Shown here: one piece after another, positions 17,900 to 26,567 of the stretch | How the letters are laid out: each line of letters opens with the position of its first letter | How positions within the stretch are numbered: position 1 is the stretch's first letter | NCBI GenBank assembly: GCA_009911065.1 | Contig: QXWR01000020.1 | Location: forward strand, 1 to 64,000 | Direction: 5' to 3' | DNA from: Clostridiaceae bacterium | Lineage (GTDB): Bacteria; Bacillota; Clostridia; Lachnospirales; Lachnospiraceae | DNA: 64,000 nucleotides | Program-made: the position numbers and the translations under genes | Notes under the pieces: model-generated | Database searches by the model: none | Seen by the model: the letters and a program-made list of their open reading frames with translations, nothing else | What the model was told of the DNA's origin: nothing

Positions 17900-17945
17900 A
17901 AGCGGCGTTCCTGTTCTCCCATGTAGAGAGTAAGAAACGCCGCTT
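17900..17945 (-). terminator. Rho-independent terminator/attenuator upstream of repA
   Basis: On the minus strand the arms AAGCGGCGTT and AACGCCGCTT pair exactly around 26 bases and are followed by a run of T. The hairpin lies before the repA gene, not after a gene, so it looks like an attenuator in the operon leader. An ATG inside the loop (17922, minus) opens a frame beginning MGEQERRFFHALC that runs past the repA start in another frame; it may act as a leader peptide but I cannot confirm that. Confidence 0.6.
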
Positions 17946-17980
17946 CTGCGTCGTATTCAGTTTTTAGTACAATACCCTGC

Positions 17981-19579
17981 TTGTCCGTCGCTCGAAAAAC
18001 CTTGATTTTCCAGTGTTTTCAAAAGTATCGTTATCTAACGTCAGCTTTCGAACGTCCGGCATTCCAGCAGATGTTAGAGGATATTAAAGCAGGGAAAGTG
18101 AACTGCGTGGTAACAAAGGATTTATCGCGCTTTGGGAGGAACCACATCGAGGTAGGGAAATATATTGAGAAAATATTCCCATACCTGGGTGTCCGTTTTA
18201 TTGCAGTCAATGATAATTATGACAGCCTGACCAATGATACACAGACAAATAACATTATCATTCCATTCAAAAATCTGATCAACGATGCATACTGCAGAGA
18301 CATCAGCATTAAAATCCGGAGTAACCTGGAAGTAAAAAGGAAACGGGGGGATTTTGTAGGCCCCTTTGCCCCTTACGGCTACCGGAAGTCAGAAGAAGAT
18401 AAAAATAGGCTGGAGATAGATGAAGAAGCTGCAGAAGTGGTGCGGTCTATCTTCCGGATGTATCTGCAGGGCAGCAATGCGTATAAAATAGCGGAGAGGC
18501 TGAATAAAAAGAACATCCTTACACCTATGGACTATAAGAAGGAGAATGGCAGTGCGTTTTATACCGGCTTTAAAAAGAACCTGAAAAGCCAGTGGACGCA
18601 TATGCATGTGCTTCGCATTTTAGGGAATCCCGTTTACACTGGGACGCTGGTTCAGGGGAAGGAAACCACGCCGAATTATAAAGTGAAGAAGAAAGTGAAG
18701 CGTGACCAGAGCAAATGGAGCCAGGTGGAAAATACCCATGAAGCGATTATTCCGTCCGTTGATTTCCAAAATGCACAGGAGCAGTTACAGATGGATACGA
18801 GGACAGGAACCGCAAAAGAGAAAGTATATTATCTGTCCGGCGTTGTAAAGTGCGGTGACTGTGGCGCTAACATGGTCAGAAAGACGGTTCCTTCTGGGAA
18901 AAGGAAATTTATTTATTATGTATGTGGGAGCCATAAAGGAAATAAGAATATCTGCAGTTCCCATAGCATCAATGCGGAGGCTTTGGAGGAAAGCGTACTG
19001 AAGTTGTTGAACCATCAGATTAAGAATGTGACGGATTTAGGACGGATTCTGGATAAGCTGGAAGATGCGCAGATCAGGAAAGGAGAGATAGAAAAAAGGA
19101 ACCGCCAGATTACAAAGAAAAAGGAAGAAGTGCAGAAATATGACCATTTGCGTCTGGATTTATATGAGGATTACAAAGATGGGCTGATTACGAAGGAAGA
19201 ATATCTGGAGTTAAAAGAAATCTATGAAATACGTACCAGGGCAGCAGAACAGTCGCTGGAAGCACTGGAAGTGGAGATGGCGTTTTTTGCCGATGGAGAG
19301 AAAGATACATGCGGTTGGATCAACGAGTTTAAGAAATATGGATATTTGGAATGCCTGTCCAGGGAAGTTGTCGTTTCCCTGATTGAGCAGATATTGATTT
19401 ATGAAAAGAAGGAAGGGGAGCGCTATCCGAGGATAGAAATACATTTCAAATATGAGGAAGAGTTTCACACATCTGTAAACATGTTGGAAGAATTGCATGG
19501 GGAAACTTTCTCAGGGCATACAGGCAGCCTGTCTGTCAGCGATGGAAAAAAGGAGGGTACATATGGCAAGAACGAGTAG
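17981..19579 (+). pseudogene. Large serine recombinase lacking its N-terminal catalytic part
   Basis: Recombinase homology starts at 18,047 (FERPAFQQMLEDIKAGK) and then runs normally: rest of the resolvase domain (KDLSRFGRN, VRFIAVND), recombinase domain (PYGYRKSEED), zinc ribbon (CGDCGAN...CGSHKG) and C-terminal coiled coil. The first 60 or so residues, including the catalytic serine seen as YVRLS in the next gene, are replaced by unrelated sequence with only a TTG start. The join coincides with the end of the GC-rich ICE DNA, so I infer that the element inserted into, or recombined with, the 5' part of the gene. It should be inactive as a recombinase. Confidence 0.85.
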
Positions 19580-21242
19580 AAAACAGGGAAAAGCGGCAGA
19601 CCGGCTTAAACCGCCTGCCGTGGAAGCAGGGCTGTATGTCCGTTTGTCCGATGAAGATAATGGGGGCAGAAGCGCAGACGGGATAGATAACCAGCTTGAG
19701 TTTTTATTGGAATTTGTAAAGCAATTAGAAAAGATGAAAGTCGTTGAAACTTATATGGATAATGGGCAGACAGGGACTGATTTTGAAAGGCCGGGATGGG
19801 AACGGATGATGGAGGACGCAAAATGTGGCAGGATTAACTGCATCATTGTGAAAGACCTTTCCCGGTTTGCAAGGAATTATCTGGAAGCAGGGGATTATCT
19901 GGAAATAATATTCCCATTCCTGGGCATCCGTTTTATTGCAGTCAATGACCGTTTTGACAGCGCGGGAGAGATTTTTCCCCCGAAAGAACTGATCACGGAA
20001 TTTAAAAACCTGGCAAATGATTATTATTCAAAAGATATATCGAATAAAATCATGTCAGCGTTCCGGGTGAAAAAGGAACAGGGACAGTTTATAGGCGGGA
20101 AAGCTCCATATGGGTATCGCCTGAAAGACAATCATTATGTAATAGATGAAGCAGCGGCAGAGGTTGTCAGGCGGATTTTTGAAATGAAGGCAGACGGGAT
20201 AAGCGCCTATAAGATTGCCCGCATATTGAACCAGGAGGGCGTCCCGTCCCCCAGCAGATATGCGGGGGAACAGGGCGTGAAAAAGTATAAGGACTGCAGT
20301 CATATTTTATGGCAGCCGGAAGCGGTCAGCCGGATTTTATATAACAGGGCGTATGCCGGGGATTTGGTGCAGGGAAAGTATAATTGTTCCATTTATTCCA
20401 GGGAAAAGCAAGGCAAAAAAGAAGAGGATGCATGGGAAGTCATAGAAAATGCGCATCCGGCAATCATTGACAGGGATGCGTTCCAGAAAATACAGGAAAT
20501 CCGGGAAAAGAACCGGAAAGTATGGAAGGACAGGCAGGGCAGGCCGGGATATGGGAATGTGCTGGAGGGGATTCTGGTGTGTGGGATTTGCCATCATGCG
20601 ATGTGGAGGAATAAAGAGGTGGAGAATGGGAATGTGCGGTATTATTTTTATTGTGGCTCTGCTTATGGCCATTCCCAGGTAAAGTGCAACACATCCTCTA
20701 TTGTGGATCATAGAATTTTTGATATGGTGTTAAAGCAGATAAAGCTGCAGATAGATTTGGCCGTAGAAGCCGACAGTCTGTTGGAGCGGATGAAAAAATC
20801 AGATTGCCAGCTTGCGGCTTACAGGATGAAAAAGAAGGAAGCGGAGCAGGCAAGGGATGAACTGCAAAGATATGTATATCTAAAAACCAGTATTTACGAA
20901 GATATGAAACAGGGGATCTTGACAAAAGACGAATATTTAACCGCGAAAGGAAGATACACAAAAAAGATTTCTGAATTGGAAACAGAATTGAAAATCAAGC
21001 AGGCTGAACTGGATCATTTTAAGCAATGCATGAGTGGGGAAAACCGCTGGCTGAAAGCCTTCCTGAATTTCCAGGATGCAAAAGAGCTTACAAGGGATAT
21101 GGCGGTAAGCCTGCTGGAAAAGGTGGAGGTATATGAAGATAAAAGAATCCATATCAGATTCCGTTTCCGGAATGAGTATGAGTATCTGATGAACCAGTTA
21201 GCGGAAAGGGGCGGGGATTGTGGCAGAGAAATTTCTGGCTGA
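19563..21242 (+). CDS. Large serine recombinase, second of three
   Basis: 559 residues from the ATG at 19563, which follows AGGAGG and overlaps the previous stop by 17 bases. It has an intact resolvase domain with the presumed nucleophile S29 in GLYVRLSDED and KDLSRFARN, a recombinase domain (APYGYRLKDN), a zinc ribbon (CGICHHAM...CGSAYG) and a coiled coil. Such enzymes integrate and excise mobile elements. It overlaps the third recombinase gene by 23 bases, so the three form one transcription unit. Confidence 0.93.
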   Translation: MARTSRKQGKAADRLKPPAVEAGLYVRLSDEDNGGRSADGIDNQLEFLLEFVKQLEKMKVVETYMDNGQTGTDFERPGWERMMEDAKCGRINCIIVKDLSRFARNYLEAGDYLEIIFPFLGIRFIAVNDRFDSAGEIFPPKELITEFKNLANDYYSKDISNKIMSAFRVKKEQGQFIGGKAPYGYRLKDNHYVIDEAAAEVVRRIFEMKADGISAYKIARILNQEGVPSPSRYAGEQGVKKYKDCSHILWQPEAVSRILYNRAYAGDLVQGKYNCSIYSREKQGKKEEDAWEVIENAHPAIIDRDAFQKIQEIREKNRKVWKDRQGRPGYGNVLEGILVCGICHHAMWRNKEVENGNVRYYFYCGSAYGHSQVKCNTSSIVDHRIFDMVLKQIKLQIDLAVEADSLLERMKKSDCQLAAYRMKKKEAEQARDELQRYVYLKTSIYEDMKQGILTKDEYLTAKGRYTKKISELETELKIKQAELDHFKQCMSGENRWLKAFLNFQDAKELTRDMAVSLLEKVEVYEDKRIHIRFRFRNEYEYLMNQLAERGGDCGREISG

Positions 21243-22839
21243 ATATTTCAGGCTTTCTGTGGAAGATGGGGACGTAATATCGGATGATACGAAAGCAGAG
21301 AGTCAAAGCATCAGCCATCAAAGGGAGTTGATCACACGGTATATCTGTGACAAACAGCTTTATCCCTCCATACAGAGGTTGGAATTTGTAGACGATGGAT
21401 ACAGTGGGACAAACTTTGACCGGCCGGCAGTTAAAGAGATGCTGTCGCTGGTCAGGGAAGGGAAGATATGCTGTATCATTGTGAAAGACCTTTCCAGGTT
21501 TGGGAGAAATTACCTGGAAGTGGGAGATTACTTGGAGCAGATATTTCCTTTTATGGGAGTCCGGTTTATTGCGGTCAACGATGGATACGACAGTAACGAC
21601 CACATAGGGACGACCGGGGGGATTGAGATTGCTTTCAAGAGCCTTCTTTATGATATGTATAGCAAGGATCTCTCTGAAAAAATGCGTTCATCGTTACTGG
21701 TAAGGAGAAAGAGGGGGGATTTTATCGGCCCCAGAGCGCCGTTTGGCTATCAGTTTTCTGGGAATAAAAAAGTCCTGGCAGTGGATGAAGTGGCGGCGCA
21801 GTATGTCAGACGGATTTTCGGGCTGGCCTGTGAAGGATACGGAACTGGAAAAATAGCACAAATTCTAAATAAGGAAAAAATACCAACGCCGGGATGGTAT
21901 AAGAACCAGGAGAAACAGCAGTACCATATCATGGATGGAGAAGGGTATTGGAATTGTGGGAAGGTTCGGAAAGTCCTTCAGAACAAGGTTTATATGGGAA
22001 CTGTCGTAAATGGGAGAACCAAAGTGACAGAGGTCGGGGGCAGCCATTTCCGGCAGGTGCCGGATGAGGAACAGATATGTGTCCCGGATATGCATGAGGC
22101 GATTGTTACAGAGCAGGAGTTTTTGCTGGCGTCAGAAGTGATAAAGAACAATGGACGGCAGAAAGGGAAGAAGCATAACCGGAAAGATGAGGGGGTATTG
22201 CAGGGGAAATTACGTTGTGGGAATTGTAAAAGAAGTTTGGTACGGATCAGACGCAAGAGTACACCATGCTTTACCTGTCAAAAGGCGGCATATGAACAGG
22301 AAAGCGGATGTATCGGTGAACGGTTAAGCGAGGCGGAACTGGAAGCGACTGTTCTGGAACGTATCAATCAGGAATTAGGGCAAGAGATTCTGGTTAGAAA
22401 AAACCAGAAACCGGATGCAGTTTATTTGGCGGTAGACGGCAGGCAGTCAAAACTCCCTTCGGTAAAAGAGATGAAAAAAATGTGCATGGTATTGGAGCAG
22501 AAACAGGATTCATTAAAGAGGGAAAAGCAGTATCTTTATGAGCAATACAAATTGAACCAGATGGAGCGGAGAATTTATCTGAACAGAGTGGAGATATTGA
22601 GGGAAGAAGAAAGAAGGTTAAGTGAACAGCTTCAAAAGATAGAGGATGAAAGAGAGAAGCGTGAGGAAGAAAGCAGTTCACATCAGGAAGAGGCTGAATA
22701 TACTGGAAAAATGGAAAGCCTTACCAAGGAAGTGGTGGATGAATGGATTGAAGCTATATATGTATATGGAAAATTCCAGTTAGATATAGTTTATAAAGAA
22801 AAAATAAAGAAATCTAAAAAAAGTATAAAAAAGTGTTAG
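21220..22839 (+). CDS. Large serine recombinase, third of three
   Basis: 539 residues from a GTG at 21220, overlapping the preceding gene. The presumed catalytic serine is S13 in AEYFRLSVED, and KDLSRFGRN, the recombinase domain (PFGYQFSGN) and a zinc ribbon (CGNCKRS) are all present, with a charged coiled-coil C-terminus. The gene ends five bases before a peptidase gene fragment, as expected when the element boundary lies just past its last recombinase. Multi-recombinase sets of this kind often need more than one protein for a full reaction. Confidence 0.93.
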   Translation: MAEKFLAEYFRLSVEDGDVISDDTKAESQSISHQRELITRYICDKQLYPSIQRLEFVDDGYSGTNFDRPAVKEMLSLVREGKICCIIVKDLSRFGRNYLEVGDYLEQIFPFMGVRFIAVNDGYDSNDHIGTTGGIEIAFKSLLYDMYSKDLSEKMRSSLLVRRKRGDFIGPRAPFGYQFSGNKKVLAVDEVAAQYVRRIFGLACEGYGTGKIAQILNKEKIPTPGWYKNQEKQQYHIMDGEGYWNCGKVRKVLQNKVYMGTVVNGRTKVTEVGGSHFRQVPDEEQICVPDMHEAIVTEQEFLLASEVIKNNGRQKGKKHNRKDEGVLQGKLRCGNCKRSLVRIRRKSTPCFTCQKAAYEQESGCIGERLSEAELEATVLERINQELGQEILVRKNQKPDAVYLAVDGRQSKLPSVKEMKKMCMVLEQKQDSLKREKQYLYEQYKLNQMERRIYLNRVEILREEERRLSEQLQKIEDEREKREEESSSHQEEAEYTGKMESLTKEVVDEWIEAIYVYGKFQLDIVYKEKIKKSKKSIKKC

Positions 22840-22843
22840 TCCT

Positions 22844-22981
22844 TACTTGACAGCACCATATGGGGAGAAAGTGAAAGCGTATTTGAGGAGAGGAGCGCGG
22901 CCGCTGCCAGGATTTGAGGAGTATCCCAATCCGCAGGTGGGGTATGGGGCGCTGTGTGTGAGGGATAGTCTGCCAGCATAA
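22844..22981 (+). pseudogene. 3' fragment of a subtilisin-like (S8) peptidase gene
   Basis: An uninterrupted frame of 45 codons, starting directly after the third recombinase, encodes KVKAYLRRGARPLPGF, then EYPNPQVGYG and an ALCVRDSLPA end. The YLRRGA...YPNP..GYG pattern is the C-terminal signature of clostridial subtilases of the Csp/S8 type. The 5' part is missing from this side, so the recombinase-bearing element probably interrupted this gene. Identification rests on a short motif only. Confidence 0.55.
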
Positions 22982-23020
22982 TTGCTAAACTTAGAAAAGA
23001 TTCAGTATATAAGAGAAAAA

Positions 23021-23083
23021 AAGTTTGATAACAAGTTATCAAAAAGAGAAAAAAGTTATCAAACTTGCTCTAAAGTTATCAAA
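23021..23083. promoter_or_regulatory. Operator array of 20-bp spaced AGTTATCAAA repeats
   Basis: AGTTATCAAA occurs at 23034, 23054 and 23074, exactly 20 bp apart, and an inverted copy (TTTGATAAC, 23024-23032) faces the first. The array ends five bases before the -35 box at 23088, so a protein bound there on one helical face could repress or activate the promoter. The target protein is unknown; the downstream AlbA-type gene is an obvious candidate. Confidence 0.7.
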
Positions 23084-23087
23084 TTTG

Positions 23088-23116
23088 TTGACTTGAGATA
23101 TGCTGGAAGATATAAT
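23088..23116 (+). promoter_or_regulatory. Sigma-A promoter of the AlbA-type gene
   Basis: TTGACT (23088-23093) and TATAAT (23111-23116) are separated by exactly 17 bases. The ATG follows 30 bases later. This is one of the best matches to consensus in the window. Confidence 0.8.
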
Positions 23117-23145
23117 TAGAATATATTATCTGAAAGGGTTTGCTT

Positions 23146-24124
23146 ATGCAAGCAGAAGCATTGAAAAAATTGGTTTTTGATATACAGAAATTGAAAACAG
23201 ACAGTTGAATTAAAGTCTGCTGAAAAAGGTTGTCCAACTAGATTATATGATACACTTTCTTCGTTTTCGAACCAAGATGAAGGCGGTGTTATTATTTTTG
23301 GAGTTGATGAAAATGATAAATATAAAATAAAAGGAGTTTATGATCCGCAGAATTTACAGAAGAAGGTAACCGAACAGTGCAAACAGATGGAGCCAATGGT
23401 AAGAGCTTTATTTACGGTTTGTGATATTGAAGACAAAGTGATTGTATCTGCTGAAATTCCGGGTGTAGATATTACGGAAAGACCAGTGTTTTATAAAGGT
23501 GTTGGTAGAATCAAAGGTTCTTATATTCGTGTCGGGGAATCTGATGAGCCAATGAGTGAATATGAGGTGTATAGTTATGAGGCTTTTCGTAAAAGAATTC
23601 GTGATGATATTCGTACAGTAGATGAAGCGAAATTACAGCTTTTGGATGAAAAGCGTTTAAATGATTATTTGACTATGGTAAAACAGGAGAGAAGAAATCT
23701 TTCGGAAAATGTATCGAAGGAAGAAATTTTGGAATTGATGGCAGTTATGGTATGTAATGTTCCTACATTGGCTGGGATAATGACGTTTTCTAAATATCCT
23801 CAAACATATTTTCCGCAGCTCTGTATTATTGCAGTATGTTTACCTGGAACGGAGATGGGAACAATAGGAGAAAGTGGAGAACGCTTCATTGATAACAAGC
23901 GGATTACAGGTGCAATACCAGATATGTTGGAAGAAGCAGTTGAATTTGTACGAAAGAATAGTCGAACTAAGACTATTATAGATGATAATGGGAAGAGAAA
24001 GGATAAACCGGAATATCCAATTAAAGCAGTTAGAGAAGCAATTTTAAATGCATTAGTGCATCGCGATTATAGTTTGCATACGGAAAATACACCGATTCGT
24101 ATTGAAAGGTGGCTTTATGGATAA
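23146..24124 (+). pseudogene. AlbA_2/Schlafen-type ATP-binding DNA-binding protein, frameshifted and truncated
   Basis: The first frame (MQAEALKKLVFDIQKLKTDS) hits a stop at 23,202. In another frame the protein resumes as VELKSAEKGCPTRLYDTL...GGVIIFGVDEN, the characteristic start of the AlbA_2 domain, and continues through SYIRVGESDEPM to NALVHRDYSLHTENTPI, the conserved motif before the C-terminal half. The gene then breaks off as IERWLYG, and a RhuM-type gene begins at that point. One frameshift and a lost C-terminus make this a decayed gene. Intact relatives are putative transcription regulators often found on mobile elements. Confidence 0.8.
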
Positions 24125-24774
24125 AAAAATGCAAATCAGAAACAGTACTGCTGATTTTCTTGTATTTACAAAGGAGAATAGGGAAGACAGCATTGAAGTC
24201 AGAGTGCATGATGAAGATGTATGGCTGACGCAGAAGAGCATGGCTCAGCTTTTTGAATGTTCTACAGATAATATTGGCTTACATTTGAAAACATTTTTGC
24301 CAGCGGAGAGCTGGATGCAGAAGCAGTTACCGAGAAATCCTCGGCAACTGCTTCTGATGGTAAAAAATATATGATGAGATTTTATAATCTGGATGAAATT
24401 ATCTCTGTAGGTTACAGGATTAATTCCATTCGTGCGACCCAATTTAGACAGTGGGCAATTACCTGACCCAAACGGAGATGAAAGATTTAAATCAATTTGT
24501 TACTATGTATCTGGACTATGCGGAAAGACAAGCAAGACGGCAGATTCCCATGACTATGGAGGATTGGGCAAAAAGACTGGATGTATTTCTTCAGTTTAAT
24601 GAAGAAGAAGTTCTGAAGGATAAGGGGAGAGTATCTGCTGAGATTGCTAAAAGCTTTGCTGAGAGTGAATTTGAGAAATATAGGATCATTCAGGATAAGC
24701 TGTATCAAAGTGATTTTGATAAGTTATTATTTGGGATTGGTGAAGGCGGGAAAGAAAACTTAAAAACAACTTGA
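24117..24774 (+). pseudogene. RhuM-family protein remnant
   Basis: The N-terminal part (IEVRVHDEDVWLTQKSMAQ, LFECSTDNIGLHLK) is the RhuM signature. A frameshift near 24,293 leads into SGELDAEAVTEKSSATASDGKKY, RFYNLDEIISVGYR and RATQFRQWA in another frame. After an internal loss the C-terminal part resumes as TEMKDLNQFVTMYLDYAE to GGKENLKTT. RhuM-like genes are accessory genes of unknown biochemical role common near restriction and defence loci. At least one frameshift and a deletion are present. Confidence 0.8.
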
Positions 24775-25118
24775 CAATAATTTATCAATAAAATCCCCCA
24801 ATACCGGGAAAGCCCCCTGGTGCAGAAAGCCATTACGGATATGGGGGATATTCTTTTTAATCAAAAGGAAAGGGATGTGCCGAAACCGGAGAGAGAAGCA
24901 GAACTGCCGCAACAGCCAGCACCGGAAGAAAAGACAGGCTGTACGGACGGATGGAAACATGGCTTTGGGCAGGACGGCACAGGAATCCGGGGAAGGCGTT
25001 GCCCCGTCAGAAAAGAAGTCTAAAGAGCCGAAAAAATGGATAAAAAATATAAAGTTATGAAAACAAGAAAACAATGATCAGAAATGCCACCATAATTAAA
25101 ATATCTATTAAATAAATA
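24775..25118. other. Remnant stretch with no intact gene
   Basis: Short GC-richer open frames (for example 24,820-25,023 with KAITDMGDILFNQKER) suggest a scrap of a mobile-element gene, since its composition matches the ICE more than its neighbours. No start with a ribosome site and no recognisable domain was found. The last 60 bases are AT-rich and lead into the promoter of the ABC operon. Confidence 0.4.
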
Positions 25119-25147
25119 TTGACACCGGAGAAGTTATGAGTTAATAT
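25119..25147 (+). promoter_or_regulatory. Sigma-A promoter of the ABC exporter operon
   Basis: A perfect TTGACA (25119-25124) and TAATAT (25142-25147) with a 17-base spacer. Transcription should begin near 25154, giving a leader of about 440 bases before the ATPase gene. Confidence 0.75.
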
Positions 25148-25175
25148 AGGTTCATATTTTAAAGAAAAGGCAGGT

Positions 25176-25217
25176 ATGTATATGTTGGTGGTATCTGTAA
25201 TGACAAAGAACAACTAA
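25176..25217 (+). CDS. Leader peptide MYMLVVSVMTKNN
   Basis: A 13-codon frame begins 22 bases after the predicted transcription start, preceded by AAAGG five bases upstream, and ends before the first structured part of the leader. Short peptides at this place, followed by terminators, are the mark of ribosome-mediated attenuation as in inducible resistance genes. No codon bias points to a particular amino acid. It is an inference from arrangement, not from homology. Confidence 0.45.
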   Translation: MYMLVVSVMTKNN

Positions 25218-25219
25218 AT

Positions 25220-25551
25220 ATAATAAAGAGGGTAAGCGTTGCGAGTGGTAAGCACTAGGGATAGTGTTTTATTTGCGACACCCTTTTCAGCATTATTGAA
25301 TGCTGGTTGTTTCTGCCTTACAGAATACTGCATATACTGGGAATTATTGTCTTGTTTTGATGAATGAGAAAAGGGAAAGTATGACGGTAGAGGTCATGCT
25401 TTTTTTGTTTTAGACCAACTATGAAATGGAGTGCAAGTTTTAAGACATTGCGGGTATCCTTTCATGGAAAGCCTTGTTTTATTACGTCAATTTGAGACAT
25501 ATGGATTCGTGGTTTCAGTCTATTTATGATAGGCAGAAACCACGTTTTTTT
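25220..25551 (+). promoter_or_regulatory. Structured leader with two terminator-like hairpins
   Basis: The leader holds, in order: a GAGGGT...ACCCTTT long-range pairing with CACT/AGTG inside (about 25,227-25,290), a CAGCATT/AATGCTG hairpin (about 25,290-25,310), a terminator with AGTATGAC/GTCATGCT arms and nine T (25378-25408), and a second terminator with CGTGGTTTC/GAAACCACG arms and seven T (25508-25551). I match it to no riboswitch class I can recall. Two stop signals before the first gene imply control by antitermination. Confidence 0.55.
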
Positions 25552-25592
25552 GTGTCTTGAACGAAAATATATTTCATTTGGAGGTTTTAAGC

Positions 25593-26564
25593 ATGAAGAT
25601 GATACGGACAGAAAATATAACGAAAAAGTATAAACGGTATAAGAAGCAGGAGGGAGTGATAGGAAGTATTAAGGGTCTGTTCCATAGAGAATATGAAGAA
25701 AAAATTGCGGTAGATGCCTTTAACATGGATGTGGATAAGGGTGAGTTTATAGGATTGATTGGACCGAATGGAGCGGGTAAAACGACCTTAGTGAAGATGC
25801 TGACTGGTATTATTGCGCCAACAGGCGGCGAAATTCAGGTCATGGGATTTTATCCGAATAAGCTGGAGAAGGCATTTAAGCATCAATATGCGGTAGTTAT
25901 GGGGCAGAAAAGTCAGTTGTTTTTTGAGCTGACAGCGGAGGACACGCTGAGACTGTTTAAAGAAATATATCGTATTCCGGAAGACGAGTATAGGAAAAAT
26001 AAGAACTTTTTTGTGGAATTGTTTCAGGTGCAGGAGCTTATGGATGTACAGGTAAGGACATTATCATTAGGAGAAAGGATGAAAATGGAATTGATTGTTG
26101 CATTGCTTCATAATCCCAAAATACTGTTTTTAGACGAGCCGACAATTGGGCTGGATGCTGTGGCAAGTAAACAGATTCGGACTTTCTTGAAAAATATAAA
26201 TGAATCGAGAGGGACAACCATCCTGCTGACTTCGCATTATATGGAGGATATTAAGGCATTATGCAAACGCTCTATTGTAGTAAATTACGGCAGAAAAATA
26301 TATGACGGCGATACGGATATGTTATTTGAACAATACCAGAAAAGCAAGAAAATGACCATATACTTTGAGCATAGCGTAGAGCCTGATATCCCGGATTATT
26401 GCAGGATATTAGAAAAAACAAATGACAAACTGGTGCTTGAAATACCAAAACAAAATACAGAAAAAGTTCTGGAATCGTATATCGGTCATTATCCGATCCG
26501 GGATATTGGAATTGAGGAAGAAGAAATAGGCTCTGTAGTAGAGCGCATCTATAAGGGGGTGTAA
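25593..26564 (+). CDS. ABC transporter ATPase (COG4586-like)
   Basis: 323 residues from the ATG at 25593 after GGAGG; the longer frame start at 25557 falls in the terminator region. Walker A is GPNGAGKT (about 58-65), the signature is LSLGERMK and Walker B is ILFLDEPT with the downstream TSHYMED switch histidine. An extended N-terminus before the P-loop (VIGSIKGLFHREYEEK) is typical of the COG4586 group, which pairs with COG4587 and COG3694 permeases exactly as found downstream. The substrate is unknown; export is likely for this ABC-2 class. Confidence 0.93.
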   Translation: MKMIRTENITKKYKRYKKQEGVIGSIKGLFHREYEEKIAVDAFNMDVDKGEFIGLIGPNGAGKTTLVKMLTGIIAPTGGEIQVMGFYPNKLEKAFKHQYAVVMGQKSQLFFELTAEDTLRLFKEIYRIPEDEYRKNKNFFVELFQVQELMDVQVRTLSLGERMKMELIVALLHNPKILFLDEPTIGLDAVASKQIRTFLKNINESRGTTILLTSHYMEDIKALCKRSIVVNYGRKIYDGDTDMLFEQYQKSKKMTIYFEHSVEPDIPDYCRILEKTNDKLVLEIPKQNTEKVLESYIGHYPIRDIGIEEEEIGSVVERIYKGV

Positions 26565-26567
26565 AAC

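Noticed and set aside
25220..25420. Assignment to a known riboswitch class such as guanidine-I
   Set aside because: A few bases (ACTAGGG, ACACCC) are suggestive, but the conserved core and helices could not be matched.
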